Positions 1 to 8,672 of a stretch of DNA of 64,000 nt are shown here, in pieces (within the stretch, counting starts at the first letter, position 1; every line of letters starts with the position of its first letter). The DNA lies in assembly GCA_023150875.1 (NCBI GenBank), contig JAKLKC010000006.1:105378-169377 (forward strand), read 5' to 3'. The notes under the pieces were generated by a model. That model was not told where the DNA came from, did not search any database, and saw only the letters and a list, made by a program, of their open reading frames with translations. Source of the stretch: Myxococcota bacterium (GTDB lineage: Bacteria; Myxococcota_A; UBA796; UBA9615; JAKLKC01). The translations under genes were made by a program, and so were the position numbers.

Positions 1-16
1 CCTCGCCGTCCTGGCC

Positions 17-1228
17 ATGGGCGCGGGCGCGGCGCTGGCGTGGGTCTCCGCCGGGGACTCCGCCGCCCTCGCCGACGAGAACCGGGGCCTGCGGGCGGCG
101 CTGGCGGCGCTGAACGACCGCCTGGGCCGGTGGGAGGGAGGCGCTTCGGCTCCCCGGGGCCCGGTCGGCCCGGACGCCGGGGTCGCGCCGGGGGGCGTCC
201 CGCCCCGGATCCGGGTGGCGGTGGCGAGGGACGGGTCGGCCCTGGCGGTGGCGGCCCCGGGCCTGAGCTACGGCGGGACGGCGATCGGAGGGGGCGAGGT
301 GGTGGTGGAGCGCCGCGGGGACGCTCTGGCCCTCCGGGGGGGCGGTCCCCTCGCCGCCGGGACCCCCTTCGCGTCGGCGTCGGGACCGGTGCGGGTGGCG
401 GGCCAGGCGGCCCCCGGGGATGTGGCGTTCCACCCCACCGCCGACGGCGGCCTGGTGGCGGTGGCGGAGGTGGAGATCGAGCGCTACGTCGCCGGCGTGC
501 TGGCGGCGGAGATCCCCAGGGGCTGGGAGGCCGCGGCGCTGGGGGCCCAGGCGGTGGCGGCCCGCACCTACGCCCTGTGGCGCCGGGCGGGGGCCCCGGG
601 CCCCTTCGACGTGGAGGGCACGACGGCGGACCAGGTCTTCAGCGGAGAGGAGCCCGAGGCTTGGGCGACGGCGGCGGCGGCGGCGACCCGGGGCATGGTG
701 CTCGTCGACCGGGGCCGTCCCGCGGCGGCCTACTTCCACGCCGCCTGCGGGGGGAGGACCGAGGACGCCCGGGCGGTGTGGCCGGACCGGGAGGCCCCGT
801 CGTTCCCGCCGGTCCTCTGCGGCCGCTGCGCGCGATCCCCCTTCGCCTCGTGGACGGTGACGGTGGACGCCGGCGAGCTGGGCGCGGCCCTCGCCCCGGC
901 GGGCCTCGGACCGGGCCCCACGACCGGACTGCGGGTGGCGGGCGAGACGGCCACCGGGCGGGTCGCGGAGGTGGTGGCGACCGCGGGGGGCCGGGAGGCC
1001 CGGATCCCCGGCAACGAGCTGCGGCGCCTGCTGGGCTACGGCCGCCTCCGCTCCACCTCGTTCGCCGTCCGCGCCGACGGGCCCGCCTTCACCTTCAGCG
1101 GCACCGGCGCCGGCCACGGCGTCGGCCTCTGCCAGTGGGGAGCCCGGGGCTTCGCCCGGGAGGGCCTGGAATGGCAGCGGATCCTGGCGGTCTACTACCC
1201 GGGCCTGGAGCTCCGGCGGGCGTACTGA
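17..1228 (+). CDS. SpoIID/LytB-domain protein (probably 5'-truncated by window edge)
   Basis: The C-terminal two thirds match the SpoIID/LytB family, which in spore-formers is a peptidoglycan lytic transglycosylase or amidase enhancer and in Gram-negatives is an envelope protein of less defined role. Visible family blocks are EIERYVAGVLAAEIP near residue 152, AVAARTYA soon after, the YFHAACGG segment, and the C-terminal GHGVGLCQWGARGFA block near residue 367. Reading frame remains open upstream of the ATG to the window edge, and residues encoded there (LAVLA) extend the hydrophobic start into a plausible membrane anchor or signal peptide, followed by a short coiled-coil-like stretch (ADENRGLRAALAALNDRL). 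The true start therefore probably lies outside the window. The gene ends 46 bases before the next start, on the same strand. Confidence 0.85.
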   Translation: MGAGAALAWVSAGDSAALADENRGLRAALAALNDRLGRWEGGASAPRGPVGPDAGVAPGGVPPRIRVAVARDGSALAVAAPGLSYGGTAIGGGEVVVERRGDALALRGGGPLAAGTPFASASGPVRVAGQAAPGDVAFHPTADGGLVAVAEVEIERYVAGVLAAEIPRGWEAAALGAQAVAARTYALWRRAGAPGPFDVEGTTADQVFSGEEPEAWATAAAAATRGMVLVDRGRPAAAYFHAACGGRTEDARAVWPDREAPSFPPVLCGRCARSPFASWTVTVDAGELGAALAPAGLGPGPTTGLRVAGETATGRVAEVVATAGGREARIPGNELRRLLGYGRLRSTSFAVRADGPAFTFSGTGAGHGVGLCQWGARGFAREGLEWQRILAVYYPGLELRRAY

Positions 1229-1261
1229 GCGGTCCGCCTCCCCCTCGGCGCCCTCCCGCGC

Positions 1262-1267
1262 TATGCT
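1262..1267 (+). promoter_or_regulatory. -10 box TATGCT placing transcription start at the GH18 start codon
   Basis: TATGCT is followed by seven bases and then the ATG at 1275, so the expected start of transcription coincides with the start codon (leaderless mRNA). No good -35 hexamer is visible 16-18 bases upstream. The same geometry occurs at 8669, 14762 and 45076. Confidence 0.5.
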
Positions 1268-1274
1268 CCGCCCC

Positions 1275-2780
1275 ATGGCAGGACGAGGGACGACGCGGAC
1301 CTGGATCGCCGCCCTGGGGCTGGCGTTGCTGGCCGGCCCCGCGGGCGCGGAGGAGGCGCCGTCGGTCCACCGCGACGCGATGCTCCGGCACTGGAACGAT
1401 CCGCCCTTCAACGCCCGGACTCCGCCTACCCCCCCTCCCTCCCCGGCACCCAGGGGGATCTCCTCCACCCGGGTCTTCGGCTACCTGCCCTACTGGTCGG
1501 ACGACTACCTGCCCCTGCGTTGGGACGTCCTCACCGACGTCGCGTGGTTCGCGCTGTCCCTGGGCACCGACGGGCGGATCGAGAGCGAGCACGGCTGGGG
1601 AGAGGAGGGCAGCTTCGCGTTCGTGGAGCACGCCCGGGCCCAGGGCGTGCGCTCCCACCTGACCGCGGCCCTCTTCGGGGGCTCGGAGCTGGAGGATCTC
1701 TTCGCGTCCCCCACGGCGCCGGGGACGGCCATCGCCTCCATCCTCGACGCCGCCGAGCAGGTGGGGGTGGACGGCGTCAACGTGGACTTCGAGGGGCTGC
1801 CCTCGGGGAACCGCGACGACTTCGTGGACTTCGTCGTCGAGTTCAGGGCCGAGACCCTGGCCCGGGGGATGGAGCTCTCGCTGGCGATGCCCGCGGTGGA
1901 CTGGGGCGGCGCCTTCGACTACGACGTGCTCGCCGAGAACACCGACGGCCTCTTCATCATGGGTTACGGCTACCACTGGAGTGACGGCGATCCCGGCCCG
2001 GTCGCGCCTCGGGACGGGGGAGGGATCTGGGGCGCCTACTCGCTGTCCTGGACCATCGCCGACTACCTGGAGTGGGGAGGCGAGTGGAACCGGGGGAAGA
2101 TCGTCCTGGGCCTGCCCCTGTACGGCTACGACTGGCCCAGCGCCTCCCACGCCGTGCCCGGCGACGCCACCGGGACCGGGACGGCGGTGACCTACGCCGC
2201 CACCGGGGCGGGCGCGCCCGGCGACCTGTGGGACGCCACCACCAGCACCCCCTACCGGCTCTACGACGACGGCGGGGCACGGCAGCTCTGGTACGACGAC
2301 GCCACCAGCGTGCTCGCCAAGGCGGAGCTGGTGCCGGAGCACTCCCTGGGCGGAGTGGGCTTCTGGGCGCTCGGGTACGACGGCAACGACCCCGCCCTCT
2401 GGGATCCCCTGGCCGCGCTCCTGGAGGAGCCGAAAGAGGACGACGAGGAACCCGGCGACGACGACTCGGCGAGCGAGGAGGCCGAGGGCCCCGTCCCCCG
2501 GGGGGATGCGCTCGTGCCCGCGGGCGGGGAAGATCCTCCCCCTTCCCCCCGGGGCCCGGATCCCCCCGCCGCGAGCGAACCGTACCAGGGCTGCCGGTGC
2601 GCCGCGGAGGGTCGCGGCGTTCCGCCGGCCTGGGGATCCCTCCTGCTGGCGCTGGCGGCCCGCCGCCGCGGCGGCGTCCGCGCCGTCGGCTGGGGGCGAG
2701 GGGCCGCCCCTACTTCCGCTCCAGCCACCGCATGGAGAAGACCTCCTCCACCAGGTCCACGCCGAACTTCAGCTCGGTGA
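1275..2780 (+). CDS. Secreted glycoside hydrolase family 18 protein with C-terminal sorting-like tail
   Basis: A signal peptide (WIAALGLALLAGPAGA) leads into a GH18 TIM barrel (chitinase/peptidoglycan hydrolase-like fold). The hallmark DxxDxDxE motif is intact as DGVNVDFE at residues 166-173, E173 being the predicted acid catalyst. Other barrel strands are visible as FGYLPYW, GLFIMGYGYHW and IVLGLPLYGYDW. After the barrel comes an acidic linker (EPGDDDSASEEAEG), then GCRC, a hydrophobic stretch and RRR, resembling a MYXO-CTERM-type sorting tail. About 35 further residues follow the RRR and are encoded over the 3' end of the convergent gene, so the original stop may have been lost. I chose 1275 over the ATG at 1263 because a -10 box ends seven bases before it and it gives a cleaner signal peptide. 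Confidence 0.88.
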   Translation: MAGRGTTRTWIAALGLALLAGPAGAEEAPSVHRDAMLRHWNDPPFNARTPPTPPPSPAPRGISSTRVFGYLPYWSDDYLPLRWDVLTDVAWFALSLGTDGRIESEHGWGEEGSFAFVEHARAQGVRSHLTAALFGGSELEDLFASPTAPGTAIASILDAAEQVGVDGVNVDFEGLPSGNRDDFVDFVVEFRAETLARGMELSLAMPAVDWGGAFDYDVLAENTDGLFIMGYGYHWSDGDPGPVAPRDGGGIWGAYSLSWTIADYLEWGGEWNRGKIVLGLPLYGYDWPSASHAVPGDATGTGTAVTYAATGAGAPGDLWDATTSTPYRLYDDGGARQLWYDDATSVLAKAELVPEHSLGGVGFWALGYDGNDPALWDPLAALLEEPKEDDEEPGDDDSASEEAEGPVPRGDALVPAGGEDPPPSPRGPDPPAASEPYQGCRCAAEGRGVPPAWGSLLLALAARRRGGVRAVGWGRGAAPTSAPATAWRRPPPPGPRRTSAR

Positions 2781-3474
2781 ACACGATCACCGTGCGGGAT
2801 CCCTTCTTGAGGGCGTCCGCGATCTCCATCCGCGCCGGGAAGCGGCGTCCGCCGGGGTACTCCCTGATCTCCGACATCGTCCAGGTCTTGAGCAGCATCC
2901 CCGACAGGGCGTACAGCTCCTGCTTCAAGGGGATGTACAGCTCCTGGTCGATCCACGAGACTCGCTTCGGGTAGGTGAGGGACGGGTCCCGGGCGGTCAT
3001 CTCCAGCTTCCACACCGGCCGGCCGTCCACCACGTCCTCGCCGGTCACCTTCGCGTCGTAGCGCTCCCGCAGCGCCGAGGCCGACAGCATGTCCTCGTAG
3101 GACACGTCCGATCCCATCATGCCCTGGCGGAGCATGTGACCGGAGATCTTCTGGGTGCGGTCGATGCTGGGGAGGTAGGTCCACATCTCTTCCCCCAGCT
3201 TGAGCATCCGGGTGCCCTTGTCCCGGGCGGGGGACAGGTACTCCATGGCCGAGTCGCTCTCCCCCCGGCCGTAGCTGACCATCGAGTAGGAGCGGGTGCG
3301 CTTGCCGCTCTCCACCGTCATCGTCATCGTCGCCGTGCGGGTCTCGTACACCAGGTTGGCGTCGATCTTCGACAGGATGGCCTCCGCCGTGGGGAGCCCC
3401 GCGGCCCGGGCCGGGGGAGCCGCCCACAGCGAGGCGAGGAGCGCGAGGAGGGGCGCGAGGAGGACGGCTCGCAT
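2710..3474 (-). CDS. Outer-membrane lipoprotein-sorting protein (LolA-like fold)
   Basis: A 254-residue periplasmic protein with a signal peptide ending near PPARAAG. The body (TATMTMTVESGKRTRSYSM, then GTRMLKLGEEMWTYLPS, then RKI-type strands and the SWIDQELYIPLK segment) matches the COG2834 outer-membrane lipoprotein-sorting family, which shares the LolA half-barrel. It is the last gene of a six-gene minus-strand unit with two FtsX permeases, an ABC ATPase and an outer-membrane barrel. A role in carrying a hydrophobic substrate across the periplasm is inferred from that context. It begins 3 bases after the upstream permease stop. Its 3' end overlaps the convergent GH18 gene by 71 bases. Confidence 0.88.
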   Translation of the reverse strand: MRAVLLAPLLALLASLWAAPPARAAGLPTAEAILSKIDANLVYETRTATMTMTVESGKRTRSYSMVSYGRGESDSAMEYLSPARDKGTRMLKLGEEMWTYLPSIDRTQKISGHMLRQGMMGSDVSYEDMLSASALRERYDAKVTGEDVVDGRPVWKLEMTARDPSLTYPKRVSWIDQELYIPLKQELYALSGMLLKTWTMSEIREYPGGRRFPARMEIADALKKGSRTVIVFTELKFGVDLVEEVFSMRWLERK

Positions 3475-3477
3475 GGA

Positions 3478-4722
3478 TCACCTCTCGTGGCGCATGGCGG
3501 CCACGGGCTGGATGGAGGCGGCGCGCAGCGCGGGGAGGGCGCTGCCCACCACCGCCATCGCCAGCCCCAGGAAGAAGCTGCCCACCATCGTGCCCGGGGT
3601 CAGGCGGGCGTAGAGGGTCGCCGAGATGGGGAGCTGCTCGCTGAAGTTGGACGTGAGCTGCTCGCTCAGGGTGAGGCCGTGGTGCGAGAGCCACCACGCC
3701 GGGAGCGAGCCCAGGGCCACCCCCACGATCCCCCCGAGGACGGCGATGGCCGCCGCCTCCCCCACGAACAGGGCCACCGCGCCCGCCCGGGTCAGGCCCA
3801 TCGCCCGGAGCACCCCCACCTCCCGGGTCCTCTCCAGCACCGACATCATCATGGTGTTCCAGACCCCGAGGCCGGCGAGGAAGACCACGATGAACACCAG
3901 GAACCCCTGCACCGCCCCGATCGTCTTCACCATGCCCGCCCAAGGCTCGCGGACCGTCCACGGCTGCACCGTGAGCCCCGCGGCGGCGGGCAGGGCGGAG
4001 ATCCCGGCGGCGATCCCGGGGGCGTCGTCGTGGTGGCCGCCGTAGATCAGCACCTCCGTCGCGCCCTCGGGGATGTCCGCGAGCCAGCGCATCTTGGGGA
4101 GGGGCAGGAAGACCTGGCGGTCCAGCAGGGCGTTGCCGCCCCGGGTGATGCCCACCAGCGTCCCCTTCACCGGCGACAGGGATCCGTCCTGGGTGGTCCC
4201 GAGCACGACGACCTCGTCGCCGAGCCGGGCGCCGGCGCGCCGGGCGAGGGTGGCCCCCAGCACCAGCTCGTCCGCCCCCTCCTCGAACCACCTCCCCTCG
4301 GCGAGGCTCGCGTCGGCGTCCATGCGCTCGGTGAACCACTCCCTGGGGGCGCCTACGGCGAGGCCGAAGACGTCGCCGATCTCGTCCCCGACGGTGAGGG
4401 TGACGCCGGCGGTGATCCGGGGGTAGATCCCCAGGACACCCGGCGCTCCCCGGGCCTGCTCCACCAGGGGGCCGGTGTCGGGGATGTTCTCGTAGAGGGG
4501 CATCAGGGCCTCGCGAGCGGCGAACTCGGGAGCGACCACCCGGACGTGTCCCGAGGCGTCGGTGCCCTGCTCCAACATCTGCGAGAAGATCCCCTCGACC
4601 CACGCCAGGGCCACCACCAGCAGCGAGGTCCCCGCCACCACCATCCCCGCCGTCAGCAAGGTGCGGGTGGGCTTGCGGGTGGCGTTGCGGGCGGCGAGGC
4701 GGACGAGCGAGGATGACCTCAT
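3478..4722 (-). CDS. ABC transporter permease, FtsX/LolE-MacB type (second permease)
   Basis: The 414-residue product has the FtsX-permease layout: an N-terminal membrane helix (TLLTAGMVVAGTSLLVVALAW), a periplasmic MacB-type core domain, and three C-terminal helices including FLVFIVVFLAGLGVWNTMMM and the conserved REVGVLRAMGLTRAGAVALF coupling segment. The start at 4722 gives MRSSSLVRLAARNATRKPTRT, the usual cytoplasmic amphipathic opening, and overlaps the upstream permease stop by four bases (ATGA). With that permease and the ATPase it should form a LolCDE-like complex that extracts or exports a lipidic substrate. The pairing with a LolA-like protein supports this, but the substrate is unknown. 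Confidence 0.9.
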   Translation of the reverse strand: MRSSSLVRLAARNATRKPTRTLLTAGMVVAGTSLLVVALAWVEGIFSQMLEQGTDASGHVRVVAPEFAAREALMPLYENIPDTGPLVEQARGAPGVLGIYPRITAGVTLTVGDEIGDVFGLAVGAPREWFTERMDADASLAEGRWFEEGADELVLGATLARRAGARLGDEVVVLGTTQDGSLSPVKGTLVGITRGGNALLDRQVFLPLPKMRWLADIPEGATEVLIYGGHHDDAPGIAAGISALPAAAGLTVQPWTVREPWAGMVKTIGAVQGFLVFIVVFLAGLGVWNTMMMSVLERTREVGVLRAMGLTRAGAVALFVGEAAAIAVLGGIVGVALGSLPAWWLSHHGLTLSEQLTSNFSEQLPISATLYARLTPGTMVGSFFLGLAMAVVGSALPALRAASIQPVAAMRHER

Positions 4723-5945
4723 GCTGCCCTCACGGCCTCGGCGGGGGCCATCCGGGAGGCCGACCGCGCGGGCCAGGCCGAGGCCAGCAGGGCCACGGCG
4801 ACGGAGATCAGGACCGGCGCCACCAGCATGGCGGGATCGAACCGGGCGTAGAGCCAGGTGGAGAACTGGATGTTCCCCCCCATCCCCTTGGCCCCCATCT
4901 CCGACAGGTCCAAGGGGTGGACCGAGAACCACCACGCCCCCGCTCCCCCGAGGCCAGCCCCCAGCAGCCCCGAGACCACCCCCATCAGCCCTCCCTCCAT
5001 CAGGAACAGGGCGAGCACGCCGCGCCGGCTGAGGCCCATGGCCCGCAGGGTGCCGATCTCGCGCACCCTCTCGTGGGCGGCCATCAGGATGGTGTTGGCG
5101 ATCCCGAAGGAGCTCATCAGCAGCAGCACGCCGACGAAGGCGTCCAGCGCCCGGCGCCGGATCTTCTGCATCCGCAGCAGCTCCCGGGTCTCCTCCTCCC
5201 AGGTGACGACCTCGAACCCGTCCCCCAGGGCGGGGGCCAGGGCCGCCGCCACCGCCGGGGCCTCGTCCCGGTGGGCGAGGCGGACGCCGAAGTGGGAGGG
5301 CCGGGGATCGGCGATCAGCCCCGCGACGAGGGCGTGGGGCACGTAGGCGGAGACCTGGTCGATGGCGATGTTCCCCGTGGAGACGATCCCCGAGACCGGG
5401 ACCTCCAGGGCGTTCAGCGCCCCGGCGTGGGTGCGGGTCTGGAGCACCACCCGGGTCCCGGGGCCGATCCCCAGCATCGCCGCGGCGCCGGCCCCCAGGA
5501 GGACCCCGTCCTCGGCGGTCGCCGGCACCTTCCCGTCCACCTTCCACGTCTCCCGAGGGAAGACTTTGACGTCCTCCACGGGGTCGAAGCCGATCCCCCG
5601 CAGCCGCAGCGAGTCGGCCCCCGCCACCAGGGTGGCGACGAAGAGGGTGCGGGGCACCGAGGCCCGGGCCCGCTCCTGGAGGACGGCCCGGGCGGGCTCC
5701 GGCAGGTCCAGGAGCACGTCCACGGGGTGGCTGAGCCCCTCGTCCGGGTAGTCTGCGGCGCGGATCAGGACGTGCCCGGTGAGGCCGTCCTCGGCGGAGC
5801 GCACGATCCCCTCCTCCACGCCCCCCACCATGGCCTGGCCCAGGACGAGGTAGAAGACGCCCACCACGATGGCGGAGGTGGACAGCACGGTGCGGCGGGC
5901 GTTGCGGACCAGGTTCCGCAGGGCCAGGCGGAGGAGGAAGCTCAC
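4719..5945 (-). CDS. ABC transporter permease, FtsX/LolC-MacB type (first permease)
   Basis: A 408-residue FtsX-family permease paralogous to its downstream neighbour. It opens MSFLLRLALRNLVRNARRTVLS, continues with a helix (AIVVGVFYLVLGQAMVGG) and a large periplasmic domain, and ends with helices around LDAFVGVLLLMSSFGIANTILM and the REIGTLRAMGLSRRGVLALFLMEGG motif. The start overlaps the ATPase stop by four bases, and its end overlaps the next permease start by four bases, so the three genes are translationally coupled. A LolC/LolE-like heterodimer is the most economical reading. Confidence 0.9.
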   Translation of the reverse strand: MSFLLRLALRNLVRNARRTVLSTSAIVVGVFYLVLGQAMVGGVEEGIVRSAEDGLTGHVLIRAADYPDEGLSHPVDVLLDLPEPARAVLQERARASVPRTLFVATLVAGADSLRLRGIGFDPVEDVKVFPRETWKVDGKVPATAEDGVLLGAGAAAMLGIGPGTRVVLQTRTHAGALNALEVPVSGIVSTGNIAIDQVSAYVPHALVAGLIADPRPSHFGVRLAHRDEAPAVAAALAPALGDGFEVVTWEEETRELLRMQKIRRRALDAFVGVLLLMSSFGIANTILMAAHERVREIGTLRAMGLSRRGVLALFLMEGGLMGVVSGLLGAGLGGAGAWWFSVHPLDLSEMGAKGMGGNIQFSTWLYARFDPAMLVAPVLISVAVALLASAWPARSASRMAPAEAVRAA

Positions 5946-6652
5946 CTCCCCTCCCCCGCCCGGGGCGCCGGGGCCGCGCGGACCTCGTCCCGGGCGATCC
6001 GCCCGTCGTGGAGGAACACCGTCCGGCGGGCGTGCTCCATCACCATGGCGTCGTGGGTGGAGAAGATGAACGTCGTCCCGTGCTTCTCGTTGAGCTCCCG
6101 CATCAGCTCCAGCACCTGGGCGCCGTTGGCGGAGTCCAGGTTGGCGGTGGGCTCGTCGGCGATCACCAGGGCGGGCTTGCGGACCAGGGCCCGGGCGATG
6201 GCGACCCGCTGCTGCTGGCCCCCGGAGAGCTGGTTCGGGCGGCGACCCTCGAGGCCCGTCAGGCCCACCTCGGCCAGGGCCTGCCGAGCCCTCGCCCTCC
6301 CGTCCCCGCCTCCCCCGAGCTGGACCGCCAGCTCGACGTTCTCGACGGCGGTGAGCACGGGGATCAGGTTGAACGCCTGGAAGATGAACCCGATCCGCTC
6401 CGCCCGGAGGTGGGCCAGGGCCCGATCCGAGAGGCCGGCGGTGGGGCGCCCCTCGATGAGGACCTCACCCTCGCTGGGCTGGTCCAGGCAGCCCACCATG
6501 TTGAGCAGGGTGGTCTTGCCCGAGCCCGAGGGCCCGACGAAGACGGTGAACTCGCCGGCCTCGATGACGAGGTCGATCTCCCGGACGGCGTGGACCTTCG
6601 CCGGCCCGCTGCCGTAGGTCCGGCTGACGCCTCGAAGCTCGCAGATGGGCAT
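5942..6652 (-). CDS. ABC transporter ATP-binding protein, LolD/MacB-type
   Basis: A complete 236-residue ABC ATPase. Walker A GPSGSGKTT is at residues 40-48, the Q-loop at FQAFNLIP, the signature LSGGQQQR at 142-149, Walker B LVIADEPT at 162-169 and the H-loop in FIFSTHDAMV. The sequence belongs to the LolD/FtsE/MacB branch. I used the ATG at 6652; an in-frame GTG two codons upstream is also possible. The gene is coupled to the first permease (4-base overlap) and lies 17 bases after the barrel-protein stop. Energises the adjacent permeases. Confidence 0.92.
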   Translation of the reverse strand: MPICELRGVSRTYGSGPAKVHAVREIDLVIEAGEFTVFVGPSGSGKTTLLNMVGCLDQPSEGEVLIEGRPTAGLSDRALAHLRAERIGFIFQAFNLIPVLTAVENVELAVQLGGGGDGRARARQALAEVGLTGLEGRRPNQLSGGQQQRVAIARALVRKPALVIADEPTANLDSANGAQVLELMRELNEKHGTTFIFSTHDAMVMEHARRTVFLHDGRIARDEVRAAPAPRAGEGR

Positions 6653-6669
6653 GGTCACCTCGGGATCGT

Positions 6670-8001
6670 TCAGAAGCTCACCCGCGTCCACACGGTGAGC
6701 GTCGCGTCGGAGAAGAGCCCGGAGAGGTCGGCGGTGACCGCTCCCAGGGGGGCGCCGAGGTCGGCGGAGATCACCAGGTCCTCGGGGGCGGGGCGGAACT
6801 CGCCGCCGCCCCCCCACAGGCGCAGCGGCACCTGGGCCGAGGCGGAGATCTCCAGCCAGCCCAAGGGCAGGACGGTCAGGGTGGGCACCAGCAGGCCCGT
6901 GCCGTCGGAGAGGTTCTGGAGCCCCATCAGGCCGAGGGACACCTCGGGCAGGAACCGCATCGTCGCCCCGAGGAGCAGGTAGTCCCGCCCCCGCAGGGAA
7001 AGGGCGAAGGGATCGGCCGGGCCCGCCTCGAAGGCTTCGGCGGCCCCGGGCACGGCGCAGGTGGGGGCCTCGATCCCCCCCGAGATCCCCGAGAGGGCGG
7101 CGCCCTGGTCCTCGTCCCCCGGACCGGCCCCGGCGCCGTTCCGGTAGTACTGACCGAGCACCACCAGCCCGTCCAGCACGGGAAAGGAGTAATCGATCCC
7201 GGCGGCGATCCGCTCGTGGACCCGGTCCTCGCCGGAGGAGGCGAGGTGCAGGGCCGCCTCCACCCAGAAGCCCACCCCGAGGGTGCCCCGCACGTCCAGC
7301 CCGACGAGGCCGTCCCCCTCGCCGCCCTCGCCCCCGTCGCTGCGCCAGGCCCCCGAGACCGCCAGGTCCACCGCCTTCAGGGTGATCCGCGCCCGGCCCG
7401 CGGCGCGGAAGGCGTCGAAGGCGTCGCTGGTGGCGAGGACCGCCGTGAGGTCGGCGTTGCCGGGCAGGGCGACGGAGGCCCGGGCGGCGTTGAGCCCCCG
7501 GCGGGGCCGCCACGGCTCCCCCAGCAGCAGCTCGGGGAACGGATCGGTGGGGTTGAGGAAGGTGGCCGAGCCCCAGTGGATGGACTGGCGCCCGATCCTG
7601 AGGTCCACCTTGGGCAGGTACACGTCGAGGTAGAGGCGGTCGACGTCCAGGTAGTCGTCGGCGTCGTCGATGCGGAGCAGGCGGTTTCGGGGCTCGGTCC
7701 ACTCGCAGCCGGCGAGGTCGAGCAGGGGGCCGAGGTCGCTGCCCTCGAGGGCGGCCTGGACCTCCTCGCCGGTGTCCCGCCCCTGGGCCAGGCCTGCCTC
7801 CACGGTGGCCACCAGGCGCACGCGGTCCCCGATGGGGGCCTCGAAGGTGGGCCTCGCCCTCTCCACGAGCTGCCAGACGGTGCCGTCGGCGCCGATGAAG
7901 AAGGAGGCGCGCACCTCGGCGAATCCCCTCGCCTCCTGGGCGCCGGCGGCTCCCGGGGCGCCCAGGGCCAGGACCAGGACGGCGAGGGCGACGGACCTCA
8001 C
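6670..8001 (-). CDS. Predicted outer-membrane beta-barrel protein of the ABC operon
   Basis: The 443-residue product starts with a signal peptide (VRSVALAVLVLALGAPGAAGAQE) and continues as alternating amphipathic strands with many Gly and aromatic residues (FAEVRASFFIG, VDLRIGRQSIHWGSATF, GLVVLGQYYRNG) and a C-terminal aromatic residue (WTRVSF), typical of outer-membrane barrels. The segment around RIGRQSIHWG resembles DUF1302-like barrel proteins, but I cannot assign a family firmly. The GTG start overlaps the TetR stop by four bases. Its position between regulator and LolCDE-like genes suggests it is the outer-membrane end of the same export or trafficking route. Confidence 0.78.
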   Translation of the reverse strand: MRSVALAVLVLALGAPGAAGAQEARGFAEVRASFFIGADGTVWQLVERARPTFEAPIGDRVRLVATVEAGLAQGRDTGEEVQAALEGSDLGPLLDLAGCEWTEPRNRLLRIDDADDYLDVDRLYLDVYLPKVDLRIGRQSIHWGSATFLNPTDPFPELLLGEPWRPRRGLNAARASVALPGNADLTAVLATSDAFDAFRAAGRARITLKAVDLAVSGAWRSDGGEGGEGDGLVGLDVRGTLGVGFWVEAALHLASSGEDRVHERIAAGIDYSFPVLDGLVVLGQYYRNGAGAGPGDEDQGAALSGISGGIEAPTCAVPGAAEAFEAGPADPFALSLRGRDYLLLGATMRFLPEVSLGLMGLQNLSDGTGLLVPTLTVLPLGWLEISASAQVPLRLWGGGGEFRPAPEDLVISADLGAPLGAVTADLSGLFSDATLTVWTRVSF

Positions 8002-8669
8002 TCGGGGTCCTTCCGGGAGGGGGCGAGCCCCTCCACCAGGCTCTCGACGAGGAGGGCCGCGGAGCGCGCCGCCGACAGGCCGAGGCGACCGGCGTTGCCG
8101 ACCAGGGCGCTGACGCCGCCCAGCAGCCCCACGAGCATCCGGGCCCGATCCCCAAGCTCGGCCTCGGACCATCCCCTCTCGGCGGCGATGGGGTCCAGGA
8201 TCCAGCGGGCGAACCCGACCTGGTCCTCCTCCATGCGGGCGCGGATCCCGGGGTCCAGATCGGCGAAGACGTGCTGGAAGTCGGCGTCCCCCCGGGTGAG
8301 GCGGGAGATCAGCGGCATCTCACCGGCGAGGCCGAAGGCGAGGTCCAGGAAGGTCCGCAGCCGCTCCCGGGGGGGGAGCGCGGCGTCGAAGACCGGCCTC
8401 ATGCGCTCCAGGTACCGGGACTTCTCCAAGGCGACGGCGTGGAGCAGCAGGTCCGCCTTGCTCTTGAAGTGCAGGTAAACGGTGCCCTTCGCCACCCCGG
8501 CCTGCCGGGCGATGTCGTCGACGCTGGCCTTGCGGTAGCCGTGCCGGACGAAGTGCTCCGTCGCGGCGGCCAGGATCCGCCGCCGGGCGCGCTCCCGCGG
8601 GTCCTCCGGATCCCCCCGGCCGACCCACTCGGCCAGGGACCGCTCCACGGCGTCGAAGTCCCAAGACAT
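7998..8669 (-). CDS. TetR-family transcriptional regulator
   Basis: A 223-residue TetR protein. The N-terminal helix-turn-helix is clear: ILAAATEHFVRHGYRKASV, DDIARQAGVAKGTVYLHFKSKADLL (about residues 32-76). The C-terminal ligand-binding domain is diverged. It is the first gene of the barrel/ABC/LolA operon. An inverted repeat overlapping its own -10 box makes autorepression, and hence control of the whole operon by a small, probably hydrophobic ligand, the likely mode (inference). The ATG falls seven bases after the -10 box, so the transcript is probably leaderless. Confidence 0.93.
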   Translation of the reverse strand: MSWDFDAVERSLAEWVGRGDPEDPRERARRRILAAATEHFVRHGYRKASVDDIARQAGVAKGTVYLHFKSKADLLLHAVALEKSRYLERMRPVFDAALPPRERLRTFLDLAFGLAGEMPLISRLTRGDADFQHVFADLDPGIRARMEEDQVGFARWILDPIAAERGWSEAELGDRARMLVGLLGGVSALVGNAGRLGLSAARSAALLVESLVEGLAPSRKDPE

Positions 8670-8672
8670 GAT

